Of a stretch of DNA of 64,000 nucleotides, positions 27,253-36,747 are shown in pieces. The stretch's first letter is position 1. Each line of letters starts with the position of its first letter. Source of the stretch: Stutzerimonas stutzeri (GTDB taxonomy: Bacteria; Pseudomonadota; Gammaproteobacteria; Pseudomonadales; Pseudomonadaceae); NCBI RefSeq assembly GCF_038561965.1, contig NZ_CP139348.1, forward strand, positions 4,402,001 to 4,466,000, read 5' to 3'. The translations under genes and the position numbers were made by a program. The notes under the pieces were generated by a model. It worked only from the letters and a program-made list of their open reading frames with translations, was not told the DNA's origin and did no database searches.

Positions 27253-28413
27253 TCAGTTCGGGTCGGTCTGCGGTTGCAGGCAGTAGTGCTCGATCATTCG
27301 CCGCAGCAGCTGCAGGGTCGGTTCGATGCGGTCGAGTTGCAGGTACTCGTCGGGCTGGTGTGCGCAGGCGATGTCACCGGGGCCCAGCACCAGCGTTTCA
27401 CAGCCAAGCTGCTGAAGATAAGGTGCTTCGGTGGCAAACGCTACCGCCTCGGCGCGGTGGCCGGTTAGACGCTCGGCCAGACGCACCAGCTCGCTTTCCG
27501 CCGCCTGCTCGAAGGCTGGCACCGCGGGGAACAGCGGCGCCAAGTCGATCTTCACCTGATGCTGCTCGGCTAGCGGCTGCAGGCGCTGACGGATGATCCC
27601 GCGCAGCTGCTGCGGGTCCATGCCCGGTAGCGGGCGCAGGTCGAACTCCAGCGCACACTGGCCGCAGATGCGGTTGGGGTTGTCACCGCCGTGGATGCAG
27701 CCGAAGTTGAGCGTCGGCTTGGGCACGTCGAACAGCGGGTTGTCGTACTCGGTCTGCCACTGCCGGCGCAGCGTCATCATCTCGCCGATAACACCGTGCA
27801 TGGCTTCCAGGGCGCTATGGCCGTATGCCGGGTTCGACGAGTGGCCGCTCTGCCCAAGAATGTCGATGCGTTCCATCATGATGCCTTTGTGCAGGCGCAC
27901 CGGGCGCAGGCCGGTGGGCTCGCCGATCACCGCCGCACGTCCAAGCGGCTGGCCGGCTTCGGCCAGGGCCCGAGCGCCGGACATCGAGCTTTCCTCGTCG
28001 CAGGTGGCGAGAATCAGCAATGGCCGGCGAAACGGCTGCTCCAGCAGTGGCCGAACCGCCTCAATGATCAGCGCGAAGAAACCCTTCATATCGCAACTGC
28101 CCAGCCCGTACCAGCGGCCGTCGGCCTCGCGCAGCTTCAGCGGGTCGGACGTCCACAGACCGGCGTCGAACGGCACGGTATCGCTGTGGCCGGCCAGCAC
28201 CAGCCCGCCGGGACCGCTGCCGTAGCTGGCCAGCAGGTTGAATTTTCCCGGAGCGACTTCCGGTGTCTCGCAGGCGAACCCGAGCTCACCGAGCCAAGCG
28301 GCCAGCAGTTCGATCACCGGGCGGTTGCTCTGGTCCCAGCCGGGCTGCGTACAGCTGACCGAAGGTGCCGCGAGAAGCTGCGCGAACTGCTCCTTGAACG
28401 AGGGAATAGGCAC
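27253..28413 (-). CDS. argE: Acetylornithine deacetylase
   Basis: M20 metallopeptidase-type enzyme of 386 residues. Metal-binding and catalytic motifs: LVLAGHSDTVPFD (His, Asp), YGLGSCDMKGFFAL (Asp), TCDEESSMSGARAL (Glu-Glu), CIHGGDNPNRICGQCALEFD in the dimerisation lid, and GPGDIACAHQPDEYLQ near the end. It removes the acetyl group from N-acetylornithine. Start is GTG 28413 with GGAGG six bases upstream. Operon argE-argA. Most Pseudomonas also have the ArgJ cyclic route, so the role of this deacetylase beside it is an open point. Confidence 0.92.
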   Translation of the reverse strand: MPIPSFKEQFAQLLAAPSVSCTQPGWDQSNRPVIELLAAWLGELGFACETPEVAPGKFNLLASYGSGPGGLVLAGHSDTVPFDAGLWTSDPLKLREADGRWYGLGSCDMKGFFALIIEAVRPLLEQPFRRPLLILATCDEESSMSGARALAEAGQPLGRAAVIGEPTGLRPVRLHKGIMMERIDILGQSGHSSNPAYGHSALEAMHGVIGEMMTLRRQWQTEYDNPLFDVPKPTLNFGCIHGGDNPNRICGQCALEFDLRPLPGMDPQQLRGIIRQRLQPLAEQHQVKIDLAPLFPAVPAFEQAAESELVRLAERLTGHRAEAVAFATEAPYLQQLGCETLVLGPGDIACAHQPDEYLQLDRIEPTLQLLRRMIEHYCLQPQTDPN

Positions 28414-28488
28414 CGCTTACCTCCGTGATGCAATCGAAACGAGCCTGCAGTGAAGCATGAAACACGCCACGGCGGGACCCGCAAACGA

Positions 28489-28517
28489 AAACGCCCCGTC
28501 AGATCGACGGGGCGTTT
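28489..28517 (-). terminator. Intrinsic terminator after the Pit transporter gene
   Basis: Stem AAACGCCCCGTC / GACGGGGCGTTT with a 5-base loop, followed on the minus strand by TTTTCGTTT. It lies 26 bases after the pit stop and separates pit from argE. Confidence 0.88.
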
Positions 28518-28542
28518 CGACAACCGCAGGCTACGTGAAGGA

Positions 28543-29808
28543 TCAGGTGAAGATGGCGCGCAGGATCAGGAAGAACACGATGGCCAGACCCGCACCCACC
28601 GGCAGGGTGACCAGCCAGGACATGAAGATCTTGCCGACCACGCCCAGATTCAACGCACCGATACCACGGGCGATACCCACGCCGAGCACCGCACCGACCA
28701 GCGTATGGGTGGTGGATACCGGCAGGCCAATGGCCGAGGCGCCGACTACGGTGGTCGCGGTGGCCAGTTCGGCAGCGAAACCGCGGCTCGGCGTCAGTTC
28801 GGTGATCTGCTTGCCGATGGTGGCGATCACCTTGTAGCCATAAGTCGCCAGACCGATGACGATACCGACGGCGCCCAACAGCAGCACCCAACCCGGTACT
28901 GCCGCCTTGGCGCCGATGACGGCGGCGCCTTCGGACTGCAGTACGCCAACCACAGCGGCCAGCGGGCCAACCGCGTTGGCCACGTCATTGGAGCCATGAG
29001 CGAAGGCCATGGAGCAGGCGGTGAAAATCATCAGTACGGCGAACACCTTCTCCACGCTGGAGAAATGGAAGGCCTTGTCCGCCTCGACGTCGACCTTGAT
29101 CCGCGTCAGCAAGGCGATACCGATCAGCATCACCAATGCACCGACGCCCACTGCCAGCATGAAACTCTGCCCGCCACTGAGGTCCAGCCCGATGTGCTTG
29201 AGGCCCTTGGACAGGGTCATCAGCGCGACCATGAAACCGGTGAGAAACATGTACAGCGGGACGAAGCGCTTGGCGTTCTGGAAGGGCTCATCGGTATCGA
29301 TGATCAGGCGCTGCACGCTGATGAACAGGCCGAAGGCGACGGTGCCCGACAGCATGGGCGAAACCACCCAGCTGGCGACGATGGGGCCGACACCGCTCCA
29401 GTGCACCGCATCCACGGAAATACCCACGGCGGCGAAGCCGATCACCGCGCCGACGATCGAGTGCGTGGTCGATACCGGCCAGCCCTTGATCGAGGCGATC
29501 AGCAGCCAGGTCCCGGCCGCCAGCAGTGCCGACATCATGCCCAGCACCATCAGCTCTGGCGGAATGGCGGACGCATCGACGATGCCGCTCTTGATCGTTT
29601 CGGTGACCTGGCCACCGGCCAGGTAAGCACCACAAAACTCGAAGACCATTGCTACGACGATTGCCTGCTTGATGGTCAGCGCGCGGGAGCCTACCGAGGT
29701 GCCCATGGCGTTAGCCACGTCGTTGGCGCCCACGCCCCAGGCCATGAAAAAGCCGAACATGCAGGCGAGCACCAGGAGTACGAAGCCGTAATCCGCGATA
29801 AAGGACAT
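28543..29808 (-). CDS. Pit-type inorganic phosphate transporter
   Basis: Inner-membrane symporter of 421 residues with about 11 TM segments. The two PiT signature repeats are visible: FFMAWGVGANDVANAMGTSV near residue 20 and CSMAFAHGSNDVANAVGPLA near 275, plus ISTTHSIVGAVIG- and STTHTLVGAVLGVGI-like repeats. It imports metal-phosphate complexes with low affinity. It is encoded 38 bases downstream of a DUF47 partner in the usual order (DUF47 first), which suggests the partner regulates it. Confidence 0.93.
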   Translation of the reverse strand: MSFIADYGFVLLVLACMFGFFMAWGVGANDVANAMGTSVGSRALTIKQAIVVAMVFEFCGAYLAGGQVTETIKSGIVDASAIPPELMVLGMMSALLAAGTWLLIASIKGWPVSTTHSIVGAVIGFAAVGISVDAVHWSGVGPIVASWVVSPMLSGTVAFGLFISVQRLIIDTDEPFQNAKRFVPLYMFLTGFMVALMTLSKGLKHIGLDLSGGQSFMLAVGVGALVMLIGIALLTRIKVDVEADKAFHFSSVEKVFAVLMIFTACSMAFAHGSNDVANAVGPLAAVVGVLQSEGAAVIGAKAAVPGWVLLLGAVGIVIGLATYGYKVIATIGKQITELTPSRGFAAELATATTVVGASAIGLPVSTTHTLVGAVLGVGIARGIGALNLGVVGKIFMSWLVTLPVGAGLAIVFFLILRAIFT

Positions 29809-29846
29809 AAGAATTACCTGTTGAACCCAGAAAGGACGCTGGCGCC

Positions 29847-30524
29847 TTAGCGCGCCAGCAATTGTTCCAGACGGTTGCCGACGCGCTCGGCGCGGTCGGC
29901 TACATCACCGATCCATTCGATGATCTTGTAGAGAAAGATCACGTCGACTGCTGGCAAATCCTTTTCCAGATTGAACAGAGCACGGCGAACCGTGATCTGC
30001 ATGCGGTCGGTCTCGCGCTCGATTTCCTCGAGCTCCTCGACCATTTTTTCGACGAGAGTGGCTTCGCGGCCGCTGAAACCGGTTTCCAGCAGCGAATCCA
30101 GCTCTTTAAGCGCCTTGAGCGCCTGAGCGCTGGCGTCGACGGTGCGTTGCACGTAGGACAGCATCTGCGGTTGCAGCGGCTGGGGGATAGTCATGCAGCG
30201 GCCCAGCATCAGGCCGGCGATGTCCTTGGCACGGTTGGCGATCTTGTCCTGTACACTCAACAGATCAAGCAGATCGGAGCGTGGCACCGGCAGGAACAAG
30301 CTTTTCGGCAGGTGCTGGCGGACACTCTTCTTCAGCTTGTCGGCCTCGTTTTCCAGCTGCGCCATCTGCTGCTGGATCTGCTCGACCTTTTCCCAGTCTT
30401 CGGACATGACCGCCTGAAACAGCGGTACCAGGTTCGCCGCACATTCATGCGACTTGGCCATATGCTGCTGCATCGGGCCGATTGGCGAACGTCCGAACAA
30501 GCTGACGAAAGGATTGACTGGCAT
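29847..30524 (-). CDS. DUF47/TIGR00153 PhoU-like regulator of the Pit transporter
   Basis: All-helical cytoplasmic protein of 225 residues beginning MPVNPFVSLFGRSPIGPMQQ. PhoU-like helix bundle with heptads (VEQIQQQMAQLENEADKLK; EKMVEELEEIERETDRMQI) and the family ending IYKIIEWIGDVADRAERVGN-like. Family members sit in front of Pit transporters and are thought to modulate phosphate uptake. Divergent from the CYTH/CHAD gene across about 110 bases. Confidence 0.9.
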   Translation of the reverse strand: MPVNPFVSLFGRSPIGPMQQHMAKSHECAANLVPLFQAVMSEDWEKVEQIQQQMAQLENEADKLKKSVRQHLPKSLFLPVPRSDLLDLLSVQDKIANRAKDIAGLMLGRCMTIPQPLQPQMLSYVQRTVDASAQALKALKELDSLLETGFSGREATLVEKMVEELEEIERETDRMQITVRRALFNLEKDLPAVDVIFLYKIIEWIGDVADRAERVGNRLEQLLAR

Positions 30525-30637
30525 AGGGTAAGGCCCCGGCTTGAAAGAGGCGGCAAGTATACGGACAGGCCATCACGCCTGCTACCGTGTGTCATCAGGC
30601 GGCAACACCAACACATCATAGGCACCCAGTCGGCATC

Positions 30638-32002
30638 ATGCAGAAAGAAACCGAAATCAAGCTACGCGCCAGCCGCGAAACCCTGCTCGCCCTGCGCGAA
30701 CATCCGTTGCTGAAGAAGCGCAACAAGAGCGGCTGGTCGCGGCATGAGCTGTTCAACCAGTATTACGACACGGTCGAGCGCGCGCTGGCCCAGGCCCGCG
30801 TCGCCCTGCGCCTGCGCCGCGATGGCGAGCAGGTCATCCAGACCCTGAAGAGCCGTGGACAAAGTGTCGCAGGCCTGTCCGAGCGCAACGAATGGGATTG
30901 GTATCTGGACAAACCCAAACTGGATACCAAGAAGCTGGGTGACGACTGCTGGCCAGCCAGCCTCGCCGATCTGGACAAGAAGACCCTGAAACCGATCTTC
31001 ACCACCGACTTTGTCCGCGAAAAGGCTGAGATCGCCTGGGGTCGCGGCAAGACCAAAGTGGTCATCGAGGCCGCGCTGGATCTGGGCCAGGTCAAGGCCG
31101 GCAAGCAGTCCGAGGAAATCTGCGAGCTGGAGCTCGAACTGCGCCAGGGCGATCCCGAAGCGCTGCTTGAACTGGCTGCCGAGCTGGCCGCCGACCTGCC
31201 GCTGATGCCGTGCGATATCAGCAAGGCCGAGCGCGGTTATCGCCTGCACGACGCCGATGGCTACAACCTGCAGCTGCCGGCGCCGGAACTCGATGTTGTT
31301 ATGCCGCTGGATGACGCAGTGGTCGCGCTTGGCTGGCAGTTGCTCGGCAACAGCCAGCGACTGGCCGAACAGTACCGTTTCAATGGTCGCTGGAAACTGC
31401 TCGGCGAGTGGCTGCAGCAACTGATCGAACTGCGCGCCCTGCTTGGCAGCCTCGGCCAGGCCGCACCGCGCGCCAGCAGTCATGACCTGCGCGAGCTGCT
31501 CGATGCACTGATCCAGGACTGGCGCCCACGTGTCGAGGCAGGACAGAACGATGAAGCCGTACGCAAGGCCGCACCAGCACAATTCACCGAGGAGCTCGGC
31601 CAGACCCGTTGGGGACTGCTGTCGCTGAAAGCTTCGCTGTGGCTGCTGCGACGTAGCTGGACCGAAGGCCGCAACGCCCGTGGCGATCGCCAGGGCGCCG
31701 CCGAGCTCGGCAAGTGGCTGGTGCATCTGTTGACAGAAGAGGCCAAGGCGTTGCAGTTGCCGCGTTATCAGCAGCAACCCGAGGACCTCACCGAGCAGAG
31801 CCCGCGCATGGAGCGGCTGCTGGTGTGGTTGCACCTTGCGCGTAGCGTGCTGGACCTGCCGGAAGTCGATCGTCTATATGGCGAGCTGGCCAAGTTGTAT
31901 GAACTGGCCCGCCAGCCCATCGACGAGCAGGCGCTGGAACTACGCGTCCAGCAGGCGCACCTGGTCTGGACACTCAAGGCCTGGAAGCAGCTGGAGAAAT
32001 AA
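30638..32002 (+). CDS. CYTH-CHAD protein, inorganic triphosphatase-like
   Basis: Protein of 454 residues. N-terminal CYTH domain begins with the signature ETEIKLRASRE (EXEXK) and continues with YYDTVERALAQARVALRLRR and tunnel residues such as ELELELRQGDPEAL. The C-terminal half is a CHAD helical domain rich in conserved Arg and His that binds polyphosphate in other proteins. E. coli YgiF of the same layout hydrolyses triphosphate. The setting next to phosphate uptake genes fits. ATG 30638 is chosen since the CYTH signature starts there; the frame is open 17 codons upstream. Confidence 0.9.
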   Translation: MQKETEIKLRASRETLLALREHPLLKKRNKSGWSRHELFNQYYDTVERALAQARVALRLRRDGEQVIQTLKSRGQSVAGLSERNEWDWYLDKPKLDTKKLGDDCWPASLADLDKKTLKPIFTTDFVREKAEIAWGRGKTKVVIEAALDLGQVKAGKQSEEICELELELRQGDPEALLELAAELAADLPLMPCDISKAERGYRLHDADGYNLQLPAPELDVVMPLDDAVVALGWQLLGNSQRLAEQYRFNGRWKLLGEWLQQLIELRALLGSLGQAAPRASSHDLRELLDALIQDWRPRVEAGQNDEAVRKAAPAQFTEELGQTRWGLLSLKASLWLLRRSWTEGRNARGDRQGAAELGKWLVHLLTEEAKALQLPRYQQQPEDLTEQSPRMERLLVWLHLARSVLDLPEVDRLYGELAKLYELARQPIDEQALELRVQQAHLVWTLKAWKQLEK

Positions 32003-32034
32003 GCTCGAAAGCCGGCGCAGGCTGCTCAAAGTTG

Positions 32035-32064
32035 AACCCCGGCGGCAGACAGCGCCGGGGGTTT
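32035..32064 (+). terminator. Probable terminator after the CYTH/CHAD gene
   Basis: AACCCCGGCG pairs with CGCCGGGGGTT (one bulged G) and is followed by a short T-run. It lies 32 bases after the stop codon and 44 bases before the next start. Confidence 0.55.
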
Positions 32065-32107
32065 GGCGGCAAGCTTGGCTTTTCCGTTGCCGCACTCAAG
32101 GAATCCC

Positions 32108-33892
32108 ATGTCCGTGCTGAATTCGCCCCCAAAGGACCGCCCTCTCGATCTCAACGATCTGTTGCGCGAGCTGGTCGCTCAGGGGCGGGTCGCTCAGGAC
32201 AGCGCCGAACAATGCCTGACGGTACGCCGCAGCGCGGTGGCCAATCAGCAGCATCCGTTGGAATTTCTCGCCGCACAGCAGCTCGATGATCTGCAGCGCC
32301 CCGGCAAGAAGCTCGACCTGGAAACACTGACCGTCTGGCTGGCTGAGCGGGCCGGCCAGCCGTATCTGCGCATCGATCCGTTGAAGATCGACGTGGCCGC
32401 GATCACCCCGCTGATGTCCTACGCCTTCGCCCAGCGCCACAGCATCCTCGCCGTGGCGGTGGACAGCAGCGCCGTCACCATCGCCAGCGGCCAACCCTTC
32501 GTGCACGGCTGGGAAGCCAACCTGACGCATGTGCTGAAGCGCCCGATCAAGCGCGTGGTGGCCAACCCGGCGGACATCCAACGCTTTACCGTCGAGTTCT
32601 ATCGCCTAGCCAAGTCGGTCAGTGGCGCCAGCGGCACCGACCAGAAGATCAGCGGCGTCGGCAACTTCGAGCAACTGCTCAACCTCGGCGCCAGCGATCA
32701 GGAGCCGGACGCCAACGACTCGCACATCGTCAACATCGTCGACTGGCTGTTCCAGTACGCCTTCCAGCAGCGCGCCAGCGATATCCACATCGAACCCCGG
32801 CGCGAGCAGGGCACTGTGCGTTTTCGCATCGATGGCGTGCTGCACAACGTCTATCAGTTCCCGCCGCAGGTAACGATGGCGGTGGTCAGCCGACTAAAGT
32901 CCCTCGGCCGGATGAACGTCGCCGAGAAGCGCAAACCGCAGGATGGCCGCGTCAAGACCAAGACGCCGGATGGCGGGGAAGTCGAGCTGCGCCTGTCGAC
33001 GCTGCCCACCGCGTTCGGCGAGAAGATGGTGATGCGCATCTTCGACCCCGAGGTGCTGCTCAAAGGCTTCGACCAGCTGGGCTTCTCCGCCGACGACCTG
33101 CGTCGCTGGCAGAGCATGACCAGCCAACCCAACGGCATCATCCTGGTCACCGGGCCGACCGGTTCGGGCAAGACCACCACGCTTTACACCACACTCAAGC
33201 AGCTGGCGACGCCGGAAGTGAACGTCTGCACCATCGAGGACCCGATCGAGATGATCGAGGGCGCCTTTAACCAGATGCAGGTGCAACACAATATCGAGCT
33301 GACCTTCGCCAGCGGCGTGCGCGCACTGATGCGCCAGGACCCGGACATCATCATGATCGGCGAGATCCGCGATCTGGAAACCGCCGAGATGGCCATCCAG
33401 GCGGCGCTGACCGGTCACCTTGTGCTCTCCACCCTGCACACCAACGACGCCCCCAGCGCCATCACCCGCCTGCTGGAGCTCGGCGTACCGCATTACCTGC
33501 TCAAGGCGACGCTGCTGGGTGTCATGGCCCAGCGCCTGGTGCGCACGCTGTGTCCGCACTGCAAGGCGCCAATGCAACTGGATGCCGATGACTGGACGGC
33601 GCTGACCCGGCCCTGGAACGCCCCGCTACCGACCACCGCGCAGCAGGCGGTGGGCTGCCTGGAGTGTCGCGACACCGGTTTCCGCGGTCGGGCCGGGGTT
33701 TACGAGATCATGCTGCTCAACGATGCGATCAAGCCCTTGATCACCGCCGACACCGACATCGTCGCCCTGCGCCGCCAGGCCTTCAAGGACGGCATGCGCA
33801 GCCTGCGCCTGTCCGGCGCGCAAAAGATTGCCGCTGGCCTGACCACCGTGGAAGAAGTCCTGCGGGTCACGCCGCAGAGCGAGCAGAAATAG
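32108..33892 (+). CDS. GspE/PilB-type secretion or pilus ATPase
   Basis: Protein of 594 residues. N-terminal GspE_N-like domain (about 1-160), Walker A TGPTGSGKTTTLYTT, Asp box VCTIEDPIE, Walker B MRQDPDIIMIGEIRDLETAE, His box HLVLSTLHTND, and a zinc tetracysteine C-terminal module (CPHCKAP...CLECRDTGFRGR). Such ATPases drive type II secretion or type IV pilus assembly, but no other secretion gene is nearby, so it is an orphan here. A counterpart at this position is recalled from PAO1. Start is ATG 32108; the frame is open 15 codons upstream. Confidence 0.9.
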   Translation: MSVLNSPPKDRPLDLNDLLRELVAQGRVAQDSAEQCLTVRRSAVANQQHPLEFLAAQQLDDLQRPGKKLDLETLTVWLAERAGQPYLRIDPLKIDVAAITPLMSYAFAQRHSILAVAVDSSAVTIASGQPFVHGWEANLTHVLKRPIKRVVANPADIQRFTVEFYRLAKSVSGASGTDQKISGVGNFEQLLNLGASDQEPDANDSHIVNIVDWLFQYAFQQRASDIHIEPRREQGTVRFRIDGVLHNVYQFPPQVTMAVVSRLKSLGRMNVAEKRKPQDGRVKTKTPDGGEVELRLSTLPTAFGEKMVMRIFDPEVLLKGFDQLGFSADDLRRWQSMTSQPNGIILVTGPTGSGKTTTLYTTLKQLATPEVNVCTIEDPIEMIEGAFNQMQVQHNIELTFASGVRALMRQDPDIIMIGEIRDLETAEMAIQAALTGHLVLSTLHTNDAPSAITRLLELGVPHYLLKATLLGVMAQRLVRTLCPHCKAPMQLDADDWTALTRPWNAPLPTTAQQAVGCLECRDTGFRGRAGVYEIMLLNDAIKPLITADTDIVALRRQAFKDGMRSLRLSGAQKIAAGLTTVEEVLRVTPQSEQK

Positions 33893-34054
33893 TCGGAGGC
33901 TCGACGCGTTTGTACGAGGGATGTCGATTTTTACACCCACCACAACTCCGTCCGGTGGATCGATGAAGCGTGATCCACCCTATGCCAGCTCGCGCCGCGC
34001 CAGCCCCGCATTTGCGCGGATAACGCCGGCCCTGGCGACGGGCTGAGCGCTGAA

Positions 34055-34768
34055 TCAGCCGCCCGAGCGTGCCGCGAGAATGGTCGCCACTTGATTGGGC
34101 TTGCAGTTGAGGTAGGCAGAAGACTGCAGCCATTGCTGATCGGGATACCAGGAGAACATGAACTGGCCGCCCTTGAGGCTATCGACCACCATACGCGCCA
34201 CCTCCGGCCGGACCGCCGGGCAGCCCTGGCTGCGACCGATCCGGCCCTGTGTGGCGATCCAGGATGGATTCACATAGTCAGCCGGATGGATGACGATGGC
34301 CCGCTCGCGGGCGCGGTCATTGATACCTGGCTCCAAGCCATCCATGCGCAGCGAATAGCCGTGCTTGCCGCTGTAGCTTTCGGCAGTACGGAACAGGCCG
34401 ATGCTGGACTGATGACTGCCGACCATATTGGAGAACTGGGTGGCGTGGTTGTCGCCGGACTTCTGGCCATGGGCGACCAGATCCTCAAGCAGCAATTGCT
34501 CCTGTTCCAGATCGAATATCCACAGCCGGCGCTCGCTGGAGGGCAGCGAGAAGTCGATCACCGCAAGGCGCTGCGCCGCACCAGCGCCGTTATTCACTGC
34601 GCACTGCATGGCGGCGACCGCGTGGGTCAGCACCTGACGATCAAGCTTCGGCGCCAGCCGGGCCAGGCTGTCGACCATGGGTTGATACGTTGCGTTGGCC
34701 GCCAGCGCAGGCGAGGCGAGGACGAAAAAACCTACCGCCAGGCAGGCACCTCGAAGCATGGACATCAT
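34055..34768 (-). CDS. L,D-transpeptidase catalytic-domain protein (YkuD_2 type)
   Basis: Periplasmic protein of about 237 residues with a signal peptide (GACLAVGFFVLASPALA, cleaved before ANATYQ). The catalytic stretch is IGRSQGCPAVRPEVARMVVD, with the SxGCPA nucleophile, preceded by IVIHPADYVNPSW (conserved His). This family (murein L,D-transpeptidase catalytic domain) acts on peptidoglycan. ATG 34768 is preferred to TTG 34774 because GAGG lies about 10 bases before it. Head to head with a second L,D-transpeptidase. Confidence 0.82.
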   Translation of the reverse strand: MMSMLRGACLAVGFFVLASPALAANATYQPMVDSLARLAPKLDRQVLTHAVAAMQCAVNNGAGAAQRLAVIDFSLPSSERRLWIFDLEQEQLLLEDLVAHGQKSGDNHATQFSNMVGSHQSSIGLFRTAESYSGKHGYSLRMDGLEPGINDRARERAIVIHPADYVNPSWIATQGRIGRSQGCPAVRPEVARMVVDSLKGGQFMFSWYPDQQWLQSSAYLNCKPNQVATILAARSGG

Positions 34769-34977
34769 GAGCAAGCAACCTCGTCGGGCTCGGTCTGAAG
34801 ACGTTTTGCCTTGGCCGGCACCTTATACTCGCCGCCGATCACCGCAGCGACGCAACTGAACCGAGCGGGGCGAATGCACGCCAAATGCTCGGCAGGATGT
34901 GTTTTTATGGCCCCCGAAAGCATCTCGAGAGATGCCAGAACGGCGGCCTACAGGCGCGCAGTCTAGCAGTCACAGCA

Positions 34978-36582
34978 ATGCTCTGGAGCGAAACGTTGTT
35001 CAAAAAATGTGCATTCCGTCTTGCCGTCTGGCTCTGCCTGGTGCCCGCCTCAGCACTGGCTGAACTGCCGATTGCGCAACCCACGCCGCTCGAAACAGTG
35101 CTTAGCGCGCTGCCGCAGAGTTGCCCGACGATGCCTGACCGCCTGGCCCCGGATGCCCTGCAACGGCTTGCGGCCTTCTACCGGGCTGTTCATCACCAGC
35201 CGGTGTGGAACGCTTACGCCATGCTGGACAGCCTCTTACAGCAGTTGGCTCAACTGGCCGATGATGGCCTGGACCCCGCGCACTATCAGCCAGAGCGCAT
35301 CCGCGAGCAGCTTTACCAAACCTCGACCACTGCGCTGCAGCGTGAATGCAGCGACATCCTTGCCAGTTACGCCTATCTCGAAGCGCTGCACCATCTTTCG
35401 CACGGTCGGCTGCGGCAGGCGGACGTCGAACCCATATGGCGCAGCCCGGCCACACCGGAACCTGATGATGCCCAGCGGCTGCTGCAGATAGCTGTGCAAG
35501 GCCTTACAGACTTGCCTGCTGCGTTCGATCATGCACGGCCGGCTCATGCGCTCTATCGCGACCTGCGTGCCGCTTATGCCGCGTTGCGCGTGGCCCCTGC
35601 ACCTGCGTGGCGGCCTCTTCCAGCCGGCCCGACGCTGCGACCTGGGATGAGCGATGCGCGGGTCCCGCTGCTGCGTGAATTGCTGCTTGCCGGTACCGGC
35701 AGCACCCCGCTGATGGACCTGCGCTACGGCGACGAGCTGGTCGAGGCGGTAAAAGGCTTCCAACATCAGCACGGTCTCGACGACGACGGCATCATCGGTA
35801 GCGGAACCTTGGCCGCGCTCAATGTCAGCCCAGCTGAACGCCTCGACCAGTTGCGCATCAATCTTGAGCGCCTGCGCTGGGTCAGCCGCGATCTTGAGCC
35901 GCAATCGCTGCTGGTGGATATCGCCGGTGCGCGACTGATCTATTTTCGCGACAGTTGCCCGTTCTGGCAGACACGCACCCAAGTTGGCCGCGAGGCCCGC
36001 CAGACTCCCCCGCTTAAGTCGCAGATCACTCGCCTGACACTCAATCCCACATGGACCGTGCCACCCACCATCCTGCAGCAGGACAAGCTACCGCTGATTC
36101 GCCAGGATCGCGGCTATCTGGAACGCCACCAAATGCGCGTGCTCGATGCCCAGGGCAACAGCCTGGATCCCTACGCCGTGGACTGGAACAATCCGCGCGG
36201 CATCATGCTGCGACAGGATGCCGGCCCGACCAACCCGCTCGGGCAGGTGGCGATTCGCTTCGCCAACCCGTTCTCGGTGTACCTGCACGACACGCCGAGC
36301 AAGCCACTGTTCGGCCGCGCCGCACGTGCAGTCAGCTCCGGCTGCGTACGTGTCGAGGGCGCGCTGCAACTGGCGGACCTGCTAGTGGGCGAAGCAGAGC
36401 GCGACACCGTCGCCAAGCTCTTGCAGACGGGTGAAACTCATGAGTACCGCCTGGCCCATCACACGCCGATCCTGATGGCCTACTGGACGGCCGATACCGA
36501 TGACACCGGCGCGCCACGCTACCGTCCGGACATTTACCGACGTGACGCCGCACTGCTCGAGGCGCTCAATGCGGCGCACTAG
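34978..36582 (+). CDS. YcbB/LdtD-type L,D-transpeptidase
   Basis: Secreted peptidoglycan enzyme of about 534 residues. Signal peptide FRLAVWLCLVPASALA, an L,D-transpeptidase scaffold domain (about 60-220), a peptidoglycan-binding domain (YGDELVEAVKGFQHQHGLDD, IIGSGTLAALN), and a YkuD catalytic domain with ISLHDT-like VYLHDTPSKPLFGR and the nucleophile in AVSSGCVRVEGALQLADLL. The family makes 3-3 crosslinks. The start is unsure: ATG 34978 has little Shine-Dalgarno, while TTG 34996 has GGAG seven bases upstream and would begin MFKKCAFRLAVW. The open frame reaches 34885. Confidence 0.88.
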   Translation: MLWSETLFKKCAFRLAVWLCLVPASALAELPIAQPTPLETVLSALPQSCPTMPDRLAPDALQRLAAFYRAVHHQPVWNAYAMLDSLLQQLAQLADDGLDPAHYQPERIREQLYQTSTTALQRECSDILASYAYLEALHHLSHGRLRQADVEPIWRSPATPEPDDAQRLLQIAVQGLTDLPAAFDHARPAHALYRDLRAAYAALRVAPAPAWRPLPAGPTLRPGMSDARVPLLRELLLAGTGSTPLMDLRYGDELVEAVKGFQHQHGLDDDGIIGSGTLAALNVSPAERLDQLRINLERLRWVSRDLEPQSLLVDIAGARLIYFRDSCPFWQTRTQVGREARQTPPLKSQITRLTLNPTWTVPPTILQQDKLPLIRQDRGYLERHQMRVLDAQGNSLDPYAVDWNNPRGIMLRQDAGPTNPLGQVAIRFANPFSVYLHDTPSKPLFGRAARAVSSGCVRVEGALQLADLLVGEAERDTVAKLLQTGETHEYRLAHHTPILMAYWTADTDDTGAPRYRPDIYRRDAALLEALNAAH

Positions 36583-36747
36583 ACCGGGCGCCGAGCCTTG
36601 CGCGGCCCACTCCACAACCCCCCGTTCGTCGGGAGTTTCGTCGCCTGGCGCCTGAACCTCACGGCCTCAGCGTAGTCTTTTGCTCACCACTCGACATTGG
36701 CCTTGGGCGCCTGAGTGGTTAACTAATAAAACCGTCTGAATTACTCA

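Noticed and set aside
34885..34977. Upstream extension of the YcbB-type L,D-transpeptidase
   Set aside because: The 31 extra residues would put a basic, non-hydrophobic stretch in front of the signal peptide.
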